Shown here: piece by piece, positions 49,433 through 58,059 of the stretch
Layout: every line of letters starts with the position of its first letter
How positions within the stretch are numbered: the first letter of the stretch is position 1
From: Marinobacter xestospongiae
Lineage (GTDB): Bacteria; Pseudomonadota; Gammaproteobacteria; Pseudomonadales; Oleiphilaceae
Assembly (NCBI RefSeq): GCF_023156385.1
Contig: NZ_JAKZAK010000032.1
Coordinates: forward strand, 1-59,632
Reading direction: 5' to 3'
DNA length: 59,632 nucleotides
The notes under the pieces: generated by a model
Seen by the model: only the letters and a program-made list of their open reading frames with translations
The model's database searches: none
Told to the model about the DNA's origin: nothing
Position numbers and translations under genes: made by a program

Positions 49433-52400
49433 ATGGCAACCAACCAGAAACAAGAAGTTGAACTGCTGATCAAGGCTGGCACGGAGGGGTTGCGCTCCAT
49501 TGCCCAGTTGGTCAAGGAGCTGGACGCGCTGGGGGAAGACACCGGCGAGGCGAGTGAGCAGCTACAAGGGTTGGCCGGCAGCCTGGCGGAGCTGAAGAAC
49601 CAGCAGGCCCTGGTCAAACAGTTCACCGATCTGAAAAGCCAGACCCGGCAGCTGGCAGATGAGCAGGCTGAGGCTAAGGAGCGGGCCACCGCCCTGGGCA
49701 AAGCCCTGGCTGCGACAGAGCAGCCAACAAAGGCGCAGCGCCGGGAGTTTGAGCAGGCGAAGAAAGCTTCGAAGGCGGCTGGTGAGGCCTGGCTGGCCAA
49801 TCAGCAACAGCTGAACCGTTTGCGCGGAACGTTGGATGAGGCGGGAATAAGCACCAAAGATCTTGGTGGCGAACAGGTCCGGATTCGAAAGGAAATCGCT
49901 GGGGTTAATGGCGAAGCTGAGGCCCTGGCCGGCAAGCTCAAGGAGGTGAAAACGGCCTCTGAGTCTGCTGCAAGCGGGATGTCTCAGTCTGCGGACAGCG
50001 CCAAAGATCTTGCCAAAGAGGCGTCTGGCACGGCCACACGCCTGGCTGCATTTGATGGCGCCCTTCAGGATATTGAAGCCAGTGCAGGTGACCTGAAATC
50101 CCTGAGCGGCCTGGTTCAGGAAGTCGACGGCCTGGGCGTGGATAGCGGCGACGCTGCACGAAAGATCGAAGGCATGGCTACCACCCTTGAGAGCCTCAAG
50201 GGGCAGCAGCAGTTGGTGACTCAGTTTTCGGCATTGAAAGCTGAAACGCGCCAGCTTGCTGAGCAGCAAGCGCAAGCCAAGTCGCAGGCCACGGCACTTG
50301 GCAAGGCGCTGGCGGCCACGGAGCTGCCAACCAAAGCACAACGTGAAGAATTTGAGCGCGCCCGAGACGCAGCAAAATCCGCTGATGAGGCGTGGCTCTC
50401 CAACCAGAAGCGCCTGAATGACCTACGGGGCGCACTGAAGAATGCGGGCGTCAGCACCAAGGACCTGTCTTCCGAGCAAACTCGAATCCGCCAGGAGCTG
50501 GCTCAGGTCAATACCCGCGCATCCCAGTTGGCAACAGGCCTGTCCAAGGTGCGGGATCAGGCAGAGGCGGCGGCGGACCGATCAGAGCGCTTGGCCGTGG
50601 CATCGGAGAAGGCCCGGAAAACCCTGGGCAAGATCGGCGGCGTTGTAAAAACAGTGGCGACGGGTCTTGCTGGTCTGACGGCAGCCGCCGGCGCCTCTAT
50701 CGCCGGTCTAACGCTTTTCAGTCGCCGTCAGGCAGATATCGCAGAGGAGCTGACAAATACCTCCAAGGCGATTGGGGTGAACCGAGAACAGCTACAGCTG
50801 TGGCGTATCGCCGGAGAACGGGTTGGCATTTCTGGCGAGCAGATGTCCAACATGCTGCGAGATGTTAGCGAGCGCCTGGGTGAACTCTCGCGCACTGGTG
50901 GCGGCGAGGCCGCTGATGTATTCGAGACCCTGAACCTCAACATCCGAGATTTTCGCGATCTCCGTCCTGACGAACAGATGCGGCGGCTGGCGCAGGCCAT
51001 TGGCGAAGTTGGTTCCCAGTCCGAACAAATTGCACTCCTAGAAATGCTGGCCAGTGATGCCAGCCAGCTGCAGCCGCTCCTTGAGAACAATGCGGCCGGA
51101 CTTCGTGCGATTTTCGAAGAAGCCCAGCGTGAGGGGGCGATCTACTCAGAAGCAGAGCTGGACAAACTGAACCAGGCCAGCGACATCTACAACAAGATCG
51201 ACCTGAAGCTGAAGGGGTTGCTCAACCGAATCGGCGCCGAATTGGCCCCCGCTGTAGCTGAGGCGACCGATAAGGTTTTGGAGCTGTTCGGAACGAGAGG
51301 GGAAGGCGACAAGCTGATTGAGGTGTTCAAGCGCCTTGTTCAGCAATCAGGTGACTTCGTTAAGAACCTGGCTGAGAACGGTCCGGAGATTGTCGATCGC
51401 TTCCGCACTATTACCACGGGCATCCAGCTCATGGGCAGCGTCGCAGCGACCGTCTTCAACGGCCTGATGACAGCCCTGTCCACCTTCATGACGATGCTGT
51501 CAGGCTCGCTCTCGATTATTCCAACCCTCGCTCAGGGGGTGGCCTCGGCGATCGAATCGGTCGGCCTGATCAGCGAGGAGAGCTACGGCAAGGTTGCGGA
51601 ATTGGCCGAACGGGCCCGTCAAAAGACCAAGGAGCTGGCAGCGCAGACGGCAAACTATGCCCGCGCCACTGTAAGTTCTGGAAAGGGCGTCACCGGGGCG
51701 TTTGCCGAGATCGAGACATCGGTCGAATCAGCTGGGCAGCAACTTCGTGAGACTGAAGAGCAAGCCGAAAAAACTGGCGACGCCATAGGAACGATTAAGC
51801 CGCTCCCCTACGACCTCGAGGAATCTGCCGACGGTGCCTCCGAGGCCACGAAAGAGCTGCGGGGTGAGCTGCAAGGGCTGCAGCAAGATCAGCAAGAGCT
51901 GCAGGAGGAACAGAGCGGTGTCGGATCAGAGCTGAAAGACGGCTTCAACGAGGCCGGCGACTCCATCAAAACCGCTGGCGACGAGACGGAGAAGGTCAAG
52001 GAAAAAACCGAAGATGCCGCCAAAGCCGCCGAGGAAGCGCGGAAGAAGTTCCTTGCCGCCTGGGGCGCAGCGTTTGGCAAAGCGCTCACCGATGCGAGGG
52101 AGAAGGTCACCGCGCTGTCGTCCGCGGCTCGCAATCTCTTTGAAATGAAGATTGGCGGGAACGCCTTTGTCTCGGAATCCGAGTCTGCCGCGGAGGCATT
52201 GGAGCGCGCAAGCAAGCGCACTGATGAGCTCGCTGCCGCCCGGCGGCGCCTGATGTCCAACAGCTTTTCCGCCTGGTTTGCTGACACTGCGCTGGCCGCT
52301 GCCGAAGTGGAAGAGAAGTTCTGGGCTCAGGCGGTGGCCATGGAGAACCTGCAGGAGAAGATCGAGGCTGGCAGTTATAGCCTTGAGGATCTCAATTACG

Positions 52401-52966
52401 CGAGCGAGACAGCGGCAAGCAAGTTCGACCTGCTGGACGATCAGCGCCTCAACGGACTGCAGGGCGCCATCGACGCCGCCAAGCGCAAGCTGGAAAGCCT
52501 CAGCGATTCAGCAGACAGCACCCTCAACAGCCTTCGCCAACGGCTTGCGGACATTCGCGGCGATACCGAAGAGGCTCAGCGTTTGCAGTTTGAGGCCGAA
52601 CGCGAGCGACTGCAGGAACAACTGGAAGAAGCACGCCAGGCCGGCGCCAATGCCGCCGCAGCCGACTACCAGGAAGCGCTGGACACCCTGGAGAAGATCA
52701 ACGCCATCGAGCAGAAGAACCGGCGCGAGGAAGACAACGCCCGGGAGCGGGCGGCGGCTGATCGGCAGCGTGAGCAGGAGCGAGCAGCCCGGGAGCGCCG
52801 GGAGGAGCAGCGGCAGATCAATCAGCCCGTCACTTCCGCAACGCGCCAAGTCGAGACCGTCCGCACAATCAACGTGAACCTGAACGGTGAGACCTTTCGT
52901 CTTCTTGAAGACGATGAGGACGCTTTTGTGCGGGCATTGGAGCGAGCGCGAGGGACCTTTCAATGA
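49433..52966 (+). CDS. Tail tape measure protein
   Basis: A 1177-residue, mostly coiled-coil protein that sets tail length. The N-terminal third is Gln/Ala/Lys-rich helix, containing two collinear 140-residue repeats (see repeat entries). A membrane-like stretch (about 400-440, GGVVKTVATGLAGLTAAAGASIAGLTLFSRRQ) and the usual phage region with EELTNTSKAIGVNREQLQLWRIAGERVGISGEQMSNMLRDVSERLGEL follow. The C-terminal part is helical, ending in VRTINVNLNGETFRLLEDDEDAFVRALERAR. Length predicts a tail of roughly 170-180 nm if helical throughout (inference). The terminator lies just before it. It overlaps the next gene by 4 bp. Confidence 0.92.
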   Translation: MATNQKQEVELLIKAGTEGLRSIAQLVKELDALGEDTGEASEQLQGLAGSLAELKNQQALVKQFTDLKSQTRQLADEQAEAKERATALGKALAATEQPTKAQRREFEQAKKASKAAGEAWLANQQQLNRLRGTLDEAGISTKDLGGEQVRIRKEIAGVNGEAEALAGKLKEVKTASESAASGMSQSADSAKDLAKEASGTATRLAAFDGALQDIEASAGDLKSLSGLVQEVDGLGVDSGDAARKIEGMATTLESLKGQQQLVTQFSALKAETRQLAEQQAQAKSQATALGKALAATELPTKAQREEFERARDAAKSADEAWLSNQKRLNDLRGALKNAGVSTKDLSSEQTRIRQELAQVNTRASQLATGLSKVRDQAEAAADRSERLAVASEKARKTLGKIGGVVKTVATGLAGLTAAAGASIAGLTLFSRRQADIAEELTNTSKAIGVNREQLQLWRIAGERVGISGEQMSNMLRDVSERLGELSRTGGGEAADVFETLNLNIRDFRDLRPDEQMRRLAQAIGEVGSQSEQIALLEMLASDASQLQPLLENNAAGLRAIFEEAQREGAIYSEAELDKLNQASDIYNKIDLKLKGLLNRIGAELAPAVAEATDKVLELFGTRGEGDKLIEVFKRLVQQSGDFVKNLAENGPEIVDRFRTITTGIQLMGSVAATVFNGLMTALSTFMTMLSGSLSIIPTLAQGVASAIESVGLISEESYGKVAELAERARQKTKELAAQTANYARATVSSGKGVTGAFAEIETSVESAGQQLRETEEQAEKTGDAIGTIKPLPYDLEESADGASEATKELRGELQGLQQDQQELQEEQSGVGSELKDGFNEAGDSIKTAGDETEKVKEKTEDAAKAAEEARKKFLAAWGAAFGKALTDAREKVTALSSAARNLFEMKIGGNAFVSESESAAEALERASKRTDELAAARRRLMSNSFSAWFADTALAAAEVEEKFWAQAVAMENLQEKIEAGSYSLEDLNYASETAASKFDLLDDQRLNGLQGAIDAAKRKLESLSDSADSTLNSLRQRLADIRGDTEEAQRLQFEAERERLQEQLEEARQAGANAAAADYQEALDTLEKINAIEQKNRREEDNARERAAADRQREQERAARERREEQRQINQPVTSATRQVETVRTINVNLNGETFRLLEDDEDAFVRALERARGTFQ
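49490..49909 (+). repeat. Tape measure internal repeat, copy 1 (140 codons)
   Basis: Encodes residues 20-159 (LRSIAQLVKELDALG ... RIRKEIAGVN). Copy 2 begins 201 codons later and aligns without gaps, e.g. KALAATEQPTKAQRREFEQA against KALAATELPTKAQREEFERA. Seen by direct comparison. Confidence 0.85.
50093..50512 (+). repeat. Tape measure internal repeat, copy 2 (140 codons)
   Basis: Encodes residues 221-360 (LKSLSGLVQEVDGLG ... RIRQELAQVN), equal in length to copy 1. The DNA copies have diverged to about the level of protein similarity, so the duplication is not recent. Confidence 0.85.
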
Positions 52967-53361
52967 TCACGCTATCTGATGGCTTGGCCACAGTGGAGCT
53001 GCCCTATGACCTGGTGTGGACGGATCGCAACTGGTCGCCCGTTGCTCAGTCATTCACTCGCAGTGTGACCGGCGCCGTCATCATCATGGAGGCGTCTGGC
53101 CGGGAGGGGCGGCCGATCACTCTTGAGCCGCCACGGCGAGGGGGCGGGTGGTGGCCAATGCGCGAAGAGGCCCAGATCCAGGTGTGGCTGGGCACTCCAG
53201 GCCAGACGCTTACCTTAACGATCCGGGGCAGCACCCACGCGGTGCGGTTCCGGCACCATGACGGCGGCGCGTACACCAGCCAACCGCTGTGCGATTACAC
53301 CGATCCACTGCCCGAAGACTTTGTCATCCCCACTTTCCGATTCATCACCGTGGAGCCGTAG
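52963..53361 (+). CDS. Tail-tip associated protein
   Basis: A 132-residue beta-rich protein: ITLSDGLATVELPYDLVWTDRNWSPVAQSFTRSVTGAVIIMEASGREGRPITLEPPRRGGGWWPMREEAQIQVWLG... and ending DFVIPTFRFITVEP. It lies directly after the tape measure and before the large hub gene, the position of distal-tail type proteins. No specific family motif. Four-base overlap with the tape measure gene. Confidence 0.6.
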   Translation: MITLSDGLATVELPYDLVWTDRNWSPVAQSFTRSVTGAVIIMEASGREGRPITLEPPRRGGGWWPMREEAQIQVWLGTPGQTLTLTIRGSTHAVRFRHHDGGAYTSQPLCDYTDPLPEDFVIPTFRFITVEP

Positions 53362-53364
53362 TCG

Positions 53365-56300
53365 ATGCCCATTCAGCAAGCCAACATCAAGATCCTCGCC
53401 AGCCAGCAGATGGACGATGTGCCAGAGGGTGGCGGTGCCGCCACGGGCCTGGAGATCGTCGACGGCGCGATGAACAACGTGTTCCCGGACGTCAGCGACC
53501 AGGACCGGGCCATGGGACGGTTCCAGCTGCGCAAGCTGTTCCTGGCGGTCCGTACCCTGAGCACCGACCGGTTTGGCAGTGCCCGTATGGTGGTGACCGC
53601 TCTGCCCGACGACCCGGCGGTGGGCTACACCCTGTTCTCCACTAACGACCCGTTTGATGTCCGCGACCAGGCGGCGAGCCGGGTAGAGGCCTATCTGTTC
53701 AAGGCCGGCATGTGGCCCGGAGCGCTGTATGAGAAGCACATCACCGGCATGCGCCAGATCCGGGTGATCCAGCGGGTGGGCAGTGAGCTGCCGCCGATTG
53801 GTAAAACCCTGTGCCTGGTCCAGCACGAAGACCAGCAAGGGGAGGTGGAGCAGTACATTCGGGTGACCGATGTCTCGGTGTCGGAGCAGACCTTCACCCA
53901 CAGCTACGGCCAGGAGTACGTTCGGTGGATCGTGACCCTGTCCCTGTCAGACGCGCTGCGCCATGACTTCGAGGGCCACGAGGTGAATCTGAAGGACGAT
54001 TACAATTACAACGTCGGAGCCCGCCTGCGGGACACCACGGTCGCCGATGCGACCCGCTACCACAGCGCCCAACGCACAGCGGAACCGGTAGGGATCGGTG
54101 ACCGGACCATCCGGGTGGAGTCGATCTTCTCCCAGCTGGTGCCCTCCGCCCAGGCCGAGACCCCCCTGGTTAACCAGCACCTCAACCCGGAGCTGAGCGT
54201 GACGGTCAACGCCGGTACCCGGTCGGTTGAGATTCCCCAGCAGGCGCAGACCCTGGCACGGCAGGTCACCGCGGCCAATCGCCGGCTGAACTGGATCGAG
54301 ACCCTGCCCGTAGCGCCGGCCCCGGGTTCCCTGTCGCTGAGCTACATGGCCCAGGGCAACTGGTACACCCTCACCGACGATGGCGCGGGCATCCTCGCGG
54401 GCAGCGATCCGGCGTTCGGCACCGGTACCCTGGACTATGTGACCAAGGCCCTGTCAGTCACGCTGGGGGCGCTGCCCGATGCGGGCTCGATGATCCTGAT
54501 GGTGTGGGGGACGACGGTGCATTACCTGCGCCTGTCGGGTCCGGATGCCATCAACGCACCCCGTCCGGAGATCCGTGGCACCCTGGCGGATGTGCCGGTG
54601 GATGTGGGCTCAGTGTCCTTTGAGTGGCTGTCCGGCGGTGCCACGAAGACCGCCGCCGCCAATGCCTCTGGCGTTATCACTGGCGCGGCCACCGGCTCGA
54701 TCGATGGTACCACCGGCGAGTACACCCTGCAGGTGAGCCAATTGCCAGATCGGGGTACCCCACTGTCGATCACCTCCTCCAAGCTGGAGGCCCAGACACC
54801 CGGCGAGGTGGTGCGCGGTAACGACACCTTGCCCGTGGCAACCTCCCTGGTGCTCTCCCATACCCCCGATCCTGCCACGCTGCGGCTGTTGATTCCCTAC
54901 AAGGACTACAGCGTGCGGGCCGAAGTGGTGGCCGGGGAAGTGTGGGTGAGGGCATGGCGGGATGTCCATGAGCAAAAAATCGGGACGCTCTCTGGCAACA
55001 CCATCACCCTGGATACCTTGAGCCTTCGAGTCACCGTGCGCTCCTGGCTCGCCATTTCCGGCAGTGGCACCGAGACCCGCGTCTGGGGCGACCCTTTTGA
55101 GACAACGCGCACCTTGGACCCAACTCAATCGATCACGGCGGAGTATGTGGTCCAGGGTGTCCCAACCACGCCGGCCACGGTAACCGAGACCCAGACGATC
55201 GACACCCTGGTGGCTCGCCTGACCCCCACCTCAGCCGACCGCACGGTAGCGGATTCCGTGGAGCTCACCCTGGGCGGGCAGACCTACCAGGACCGGGCCG
55301 GCCGCATGGTCACCAACCTCGACCCGGCGACCGGCGCGGCCCTGGATGCCGGCACCTTCGATTACGGCCTGGGCGAGGCAACGCTGAGCTACTGGGCCGA
55401 TGGCCAGGACGCCACAGTGGGCGTGACCAGCTTGCTCACCGTGTACGGCGACTGGACGGCCACCGAGGGCTTCTTCCGAACGGCGTCCGCCCCGCTCAAA
55501 CCCGAAGCCCTGCAGATCACCGGTACCGCCGTTGATGGTGAGCAGCTGATCGCCACCGCCAACCCGGATGGCGACGTTGTGTCCGAGTACATCCAGGGCA
55601 CCGCCGACTACACCATCGGTGTCGCCCAGGTGACCTTCGGCAAACTCGTGCCCGACAGCAGCCTGACGCCGGAACAGAAAGCCGAGCCCTGGTACGACCC
55701 GGCCAACGTGGATGGCGACGGCAACATCTACCAGCCGCGCCCCATGCTGCCCAGCACCCTGCGTTACAACGCGGTGGCCTACCGCTACATCCCGCTGGAT
55801 GCGGACATCGTCGGCATCGATGCTGTCCGTCTGCCGTCCGATGGCCGGGTACCCATCTATCGGGCGGGCGATCTGGTGATGATCATGCATCCTCAGAACG
55901 AAGCACCGCAGACCGTGGCCACTGGCGATGTGGTGGCGACCCGGCCTCGCGTGGCCTGGGTGCGGGTACTGGATGCCAACGGCGCCGCAGTGGTGGACGG
56001 CTACAGCCTGGACCGTGCCACCGGACACCTGACCTTCAACGACGTGACCGGTGTGGCGATGCCGATTACCGTGCGTCACACCGTGGCGGACTTGCGGCTA
56101 CTGACGGACGCGCAGATCAACGGCTACCTGGAACTGTCCCGCCCCCTGAGCCATCCCTTCCCGGCCGCAGAAACCATCGTCGCCAGTTGCTTGCTGTTCG
56201 GCGACCGACGCGCCCGGGTGAGCGCAACCTGGGATCAGGAGACCTGGAACGAAACCTGGTCCGACAGCCCTCAGGGCAAAGAGGCCACCGCGACCCTCAA

Positions 56301-56694
56301 CCTGATCGATCACCCCATCACCGTGACCAACGAAGGCTGCGACACCGACCGCTGGGTGCTGCGCTGCACCAACGCCGCCGCTGACCAGTGGGAGCTGATC
56401 AGCGAAAAACGGGGCCTGGTGTGGTCCGGTACCTACGCCCCCGGGGGTGACGACGTGGCCCCCATCAACCCCCGTACCCGGGGCACCGACGGCCAGGGTG
56501 GGGTGCCCTACATGCTGATCCCGGGCCAGGCCAATGGCGGCGGCTGGGAGACCGGCAACGTGGTGCGCATCAACACCGTCGGCGCCATCGCCGATTTCTG
56601 GGTGGCTCGCTCCATTCAGCAGAGCGATGTGCCCGTAGGCGACGGCGAAGACGGCACCGAGCTGTACGCCCAGGGCAACATCAACCGGCCGTAA
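53365..56694 (+). CDS. Large tail-tip / baseplate hub-like protein
   Basis: A 1109-residue protein with an N-terminal domain (about 1-250, contains TNDPFDVRDQAASRVEAYLFKAGMWPGALYEKHITGMRQIRVIQRV) and a chain of beta-sandwich-like repeats (Thr/Val/Gly-rich, about 100 residues each, for example GSLSLSYMAQGNWYTLTDDGAG and GTLADVPVDVGSVSFEWLSGGATKTAAANASG), then a C-terminal region with DRRARVSATWDQETWNETWSD and NLIDHPITVTNEGCDTDRWVLRCTNAAADQWELI. It is the main tail-tip structural protein here; host-binding modules are possible. Not assigned to a named family. Confidence 0.6.
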   Translation: MPIQQANIKILASQQMDDVPEGGGAATGLEIVDGAMNNVFPDVSDQDRAMGRFQLRKLFLAVRTLSTDRFGSARMVVTALPDDPAVGYTLFSTNDPFDVRDQAASRVEAYLFKAGMWPGALYEKHITGMRQIRVIQRVGSELPPIGKTLCLVQHEDQQGEVEQYIRVTDVSVSEQTFTHSYGQEYVRWIVTLSLSDALRHDFEGHEVNLKDDYNYNVGARLRDTTVADATRYHSAQRTAEPVGIGDRTIRVESIFSQLVPSAQAETPLVNQHLNPELSVTVNAGTRSVEIPQQAQTLARQVTAANRRLNWIETLPVAPAPGSLSLSYMAQGNWYTLTDDGAGILAGSDPAFGTGTLDYVTKALSVTLGALPDAGSMILMVWGTTVHYLRLSGPDAINAPRPEIRGTLADVPVDVGSVSFEWLSGGATKTAAANASGVITGAATGSIDGTTGEYTLQVSQLPDRGTPLSITSSKLEAQTPGEVVRGNDTLPVATSLVLSHTPDPATLRLLIPYKDYSVRAEVVAGEVWVRAWRDVHEQKIGTLSGNTITLDTLSLRVTVRSWLAISGSGTETRVWGDPFETTRTLDPTQSITAEYVVQGVPTTPATVTETQTIDTLVARLTPTSADRTVADSVELTLGGQTYQDRAGRMVTNLDPATGAALDAGTFDYGLGEATLSYWADGQDATVGVTSLLTVYGDWTATEGFFRTASAPLKPEALQITGTAVDGEQLIATANPDGDVVSEYIQGTADYTIGVAQVTFGKLVPDSSLTPEQKAEPWYDPANVDGDGNIYQPRPMLPSTLRYNAVAYRYIPLDADIVGIDAVRLPSDGRVPIYRAGDLVMIMHPQNEAPQTVATGDVVATRPRVAWVRVLDANGAAVVDGYSLDRATGHLTFNDVTGVAMPITVRHTVADLRLLTDAQINGYLELSRPLSHPFPAAETIVASCLLFGDRRARVSATWDQETWNETWSDSPQGKEATATLNLIDHPITVTNEGCDTDRWVLRCTNAAADQWELISEKRGLVWSGTYAPGGDDVAPINPRTRGTDGQGGVPYMLIPGQANGGGWETGNVVRINTVGAIADFWVARSIQQSDVPVGDGEDGTELYAQGNINRP

Positions 56695-56710
56695 GGTAGA
56701 GGCGATCGCA

Positions 56711-57184
56711 ATGGATCTTTCACCAGAACACCTGGCCGCCCGCCTCGAGGCCGCCCGGGTACCCGCACTTACGGCCAGCCTGGCGCTGCTGCAACAGACT
56801 GACCCGCAGTCCGCCGACCGCGCCTGCATCGAGCTTTATGGCACCGCCCGGCCCGCCGCGGGTGATCCACCCGGCGGCACACCCATCGTGGTGATGACGC
56901 TCACCGCATCCGCCGGCTCGGTCGATGAAGCCGCCATCGAGCTGCAACTGGCAACGCCCATCGCCGGCCAGATCACCGGTGCCAATCCTGCCACCGGCAC
57001 CATCCCGCTGTGGGCCCGCATCAAGACCCCTGGTGGCGGTTGGTGGTCCGACGCCAGCGTGACCGTGGAAGGCGAGGGCGGAGAAATCCAGATGCCACAG
57101 ACCGGCACCGAAGGTGGCCAGCCCGTGGCGAGACTGTTCAACGGGGCAACCGCGCGGCTGTCGTCGGCGGTGTTTGGGGGGTAG
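56711..57184 (+). CDS. Tail-tip protein, unknown
   Basis: A 157-residue protein: DLSPEHLAARLEAARVPALTASLALLQQTDPQSADRACIELYGTARPAAGD..., then beta-rich GTIPLWARIKTPGGGWWSDASVTVEGEGG. It has an AGAGG ribosome-binding site. Probably a tail-tip chaperone or small fibre part; function unknown. Followed 2 bp later by the LamG gene. Confidence 0.6.
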   Translation: MDLSPEHLAARLEAARVPALTASLALLQQTDPQSADRACIELYGTARPAAGDPPGGTPIVVMTLTASAGSVDEAAIELQLATPIAGQITGANPATGTIPLWARIKTPGGGWWSDASVTVEGEGGEIQMPQTGTEGGQPVARLFNGATARLSSAVFGG

Positions 57185-57186
57185 TT

Positions 57187-58059
57187 ATGGCGGGAAATCC
57201 GCATTTCGCCAGTGTGGTCTTGCAGCTTCACTGTAATGGCGACTTCGAGGACTCCTCGTCTGCGAAGCGTACTGTAACGGGGCATCATACCGTCGGATTT
57301 GTCCAATCTGGCGCTTTGTTTGGCAAGTCGTTGTCGCTCAACGGCAGCAATCAATATGCGTCGGTCAGTCATGCCCCCTCTCTGAGTCTCAATGGTCAGA
57401 ACCGCTACACGATCGATGTGGCCATTCGAACCAGCCAGTCAGGCCGGGTACAAACCATATTGACCAAACGATCTTCTGCGAATGAGTACGCGCTGGTTAT
57501 CAACACCGACGGCCATGTTCAGTTTGTGGCGTGGGGCAGCGGTGGACAGTTGCTGATCAGTGTTGCGTCTACAACGACGGTCAGCCTGAATGCGTGGCAC
57601 CGGATTCGGATTGGCTTGAATCAAGGCGCTTGCTATCTATTTCTGGATGGCGTTAAGGAAGACGAGACACTCTTCACTGGCGCGATTGAAGGCACGGAGA
57701 CGGATCTGTTCATTGGTCGAGACCCTACCCGGGTCGACCGACATTTCGCCGGGCTTCTGGATGAGTTAAGGCTTACCGAAGGCGTTTGCATCACGACGGA
57801 TGACTATTCGCTTGATTCGGCTCCATTCCCCGATATTGGTGTTATCACACTTAGGGGCAACGCGACGACGTCCGCCGGTATGGCTGTCGACCTGGTCCGG
57901 ATCTTCGAGTGGCCTGCCGGCAAGATGGTGGCAGCGGAGCAACCTTCGATCACTGGTGACTGGGGCAGTGCGCAGCCGCCTGGGGTCTATGGGATTACCT
58001 ACATCGCCACGGACTGCCAACCGGTCACTCACGGTCCGTACACCGTAGAGCAGCCATGA
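57187..58059 (+). CDS. LamG-like (concanavalin-type) tail protein
   Basis: A 290-residue protein whose first 220 residues form a LamG/concanavalin-like domain: VVLQLHCNGDFEDSSSAKRTVTGHHTVGFVQSGALFGKSLSLNGSNQYASV, FTIDVAIRTSQSG, NAWHRIRIGLNQGACYLFLDGVKED, and LDELRLTEGVCITTDDY. Such domains often bind carbohydrate and serve in receptor recognition. The C-terminal 70 residues are beta-rich. Its base composition is less GC-rich than the flanking tail genes, hinting at separate exchange. Start ATG 57187. Stop overlaps the next gene. Confidence 0.75.
   Translation: MAGNPHFASVVLQLHCNGDFEDSSSAKRTVTGHHTVGFVQSGALFGKSLSLNGSNQYASVSHAPSLSLNGQNRYTIDVAIRTSQSGRVQTILTKRSSANEYALVINTDGHVQFVAWGSGGQLLISVASTTTVSLNAWHRIRIGLNQGACYLFLDGVKEDETLFTGAIEGTETDLFIGRDPTRVDRHFAGLLDELRLTEGVCITTDDYSLDSAPFPDIGVITLRGNATTSAGMAVDLVRIFEWPAGKMVAAEQPSITGDWGSAQPPGVYGITYIATDCQPVTHGPYTVEQP

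Noticed and set aside
56711..58059. Possible diversity-generating retroelement target in tail-tip genes
   Set aside because: No reverse transcriptase or template repeat is visible in the window, and no A-rich variable repeat was found.
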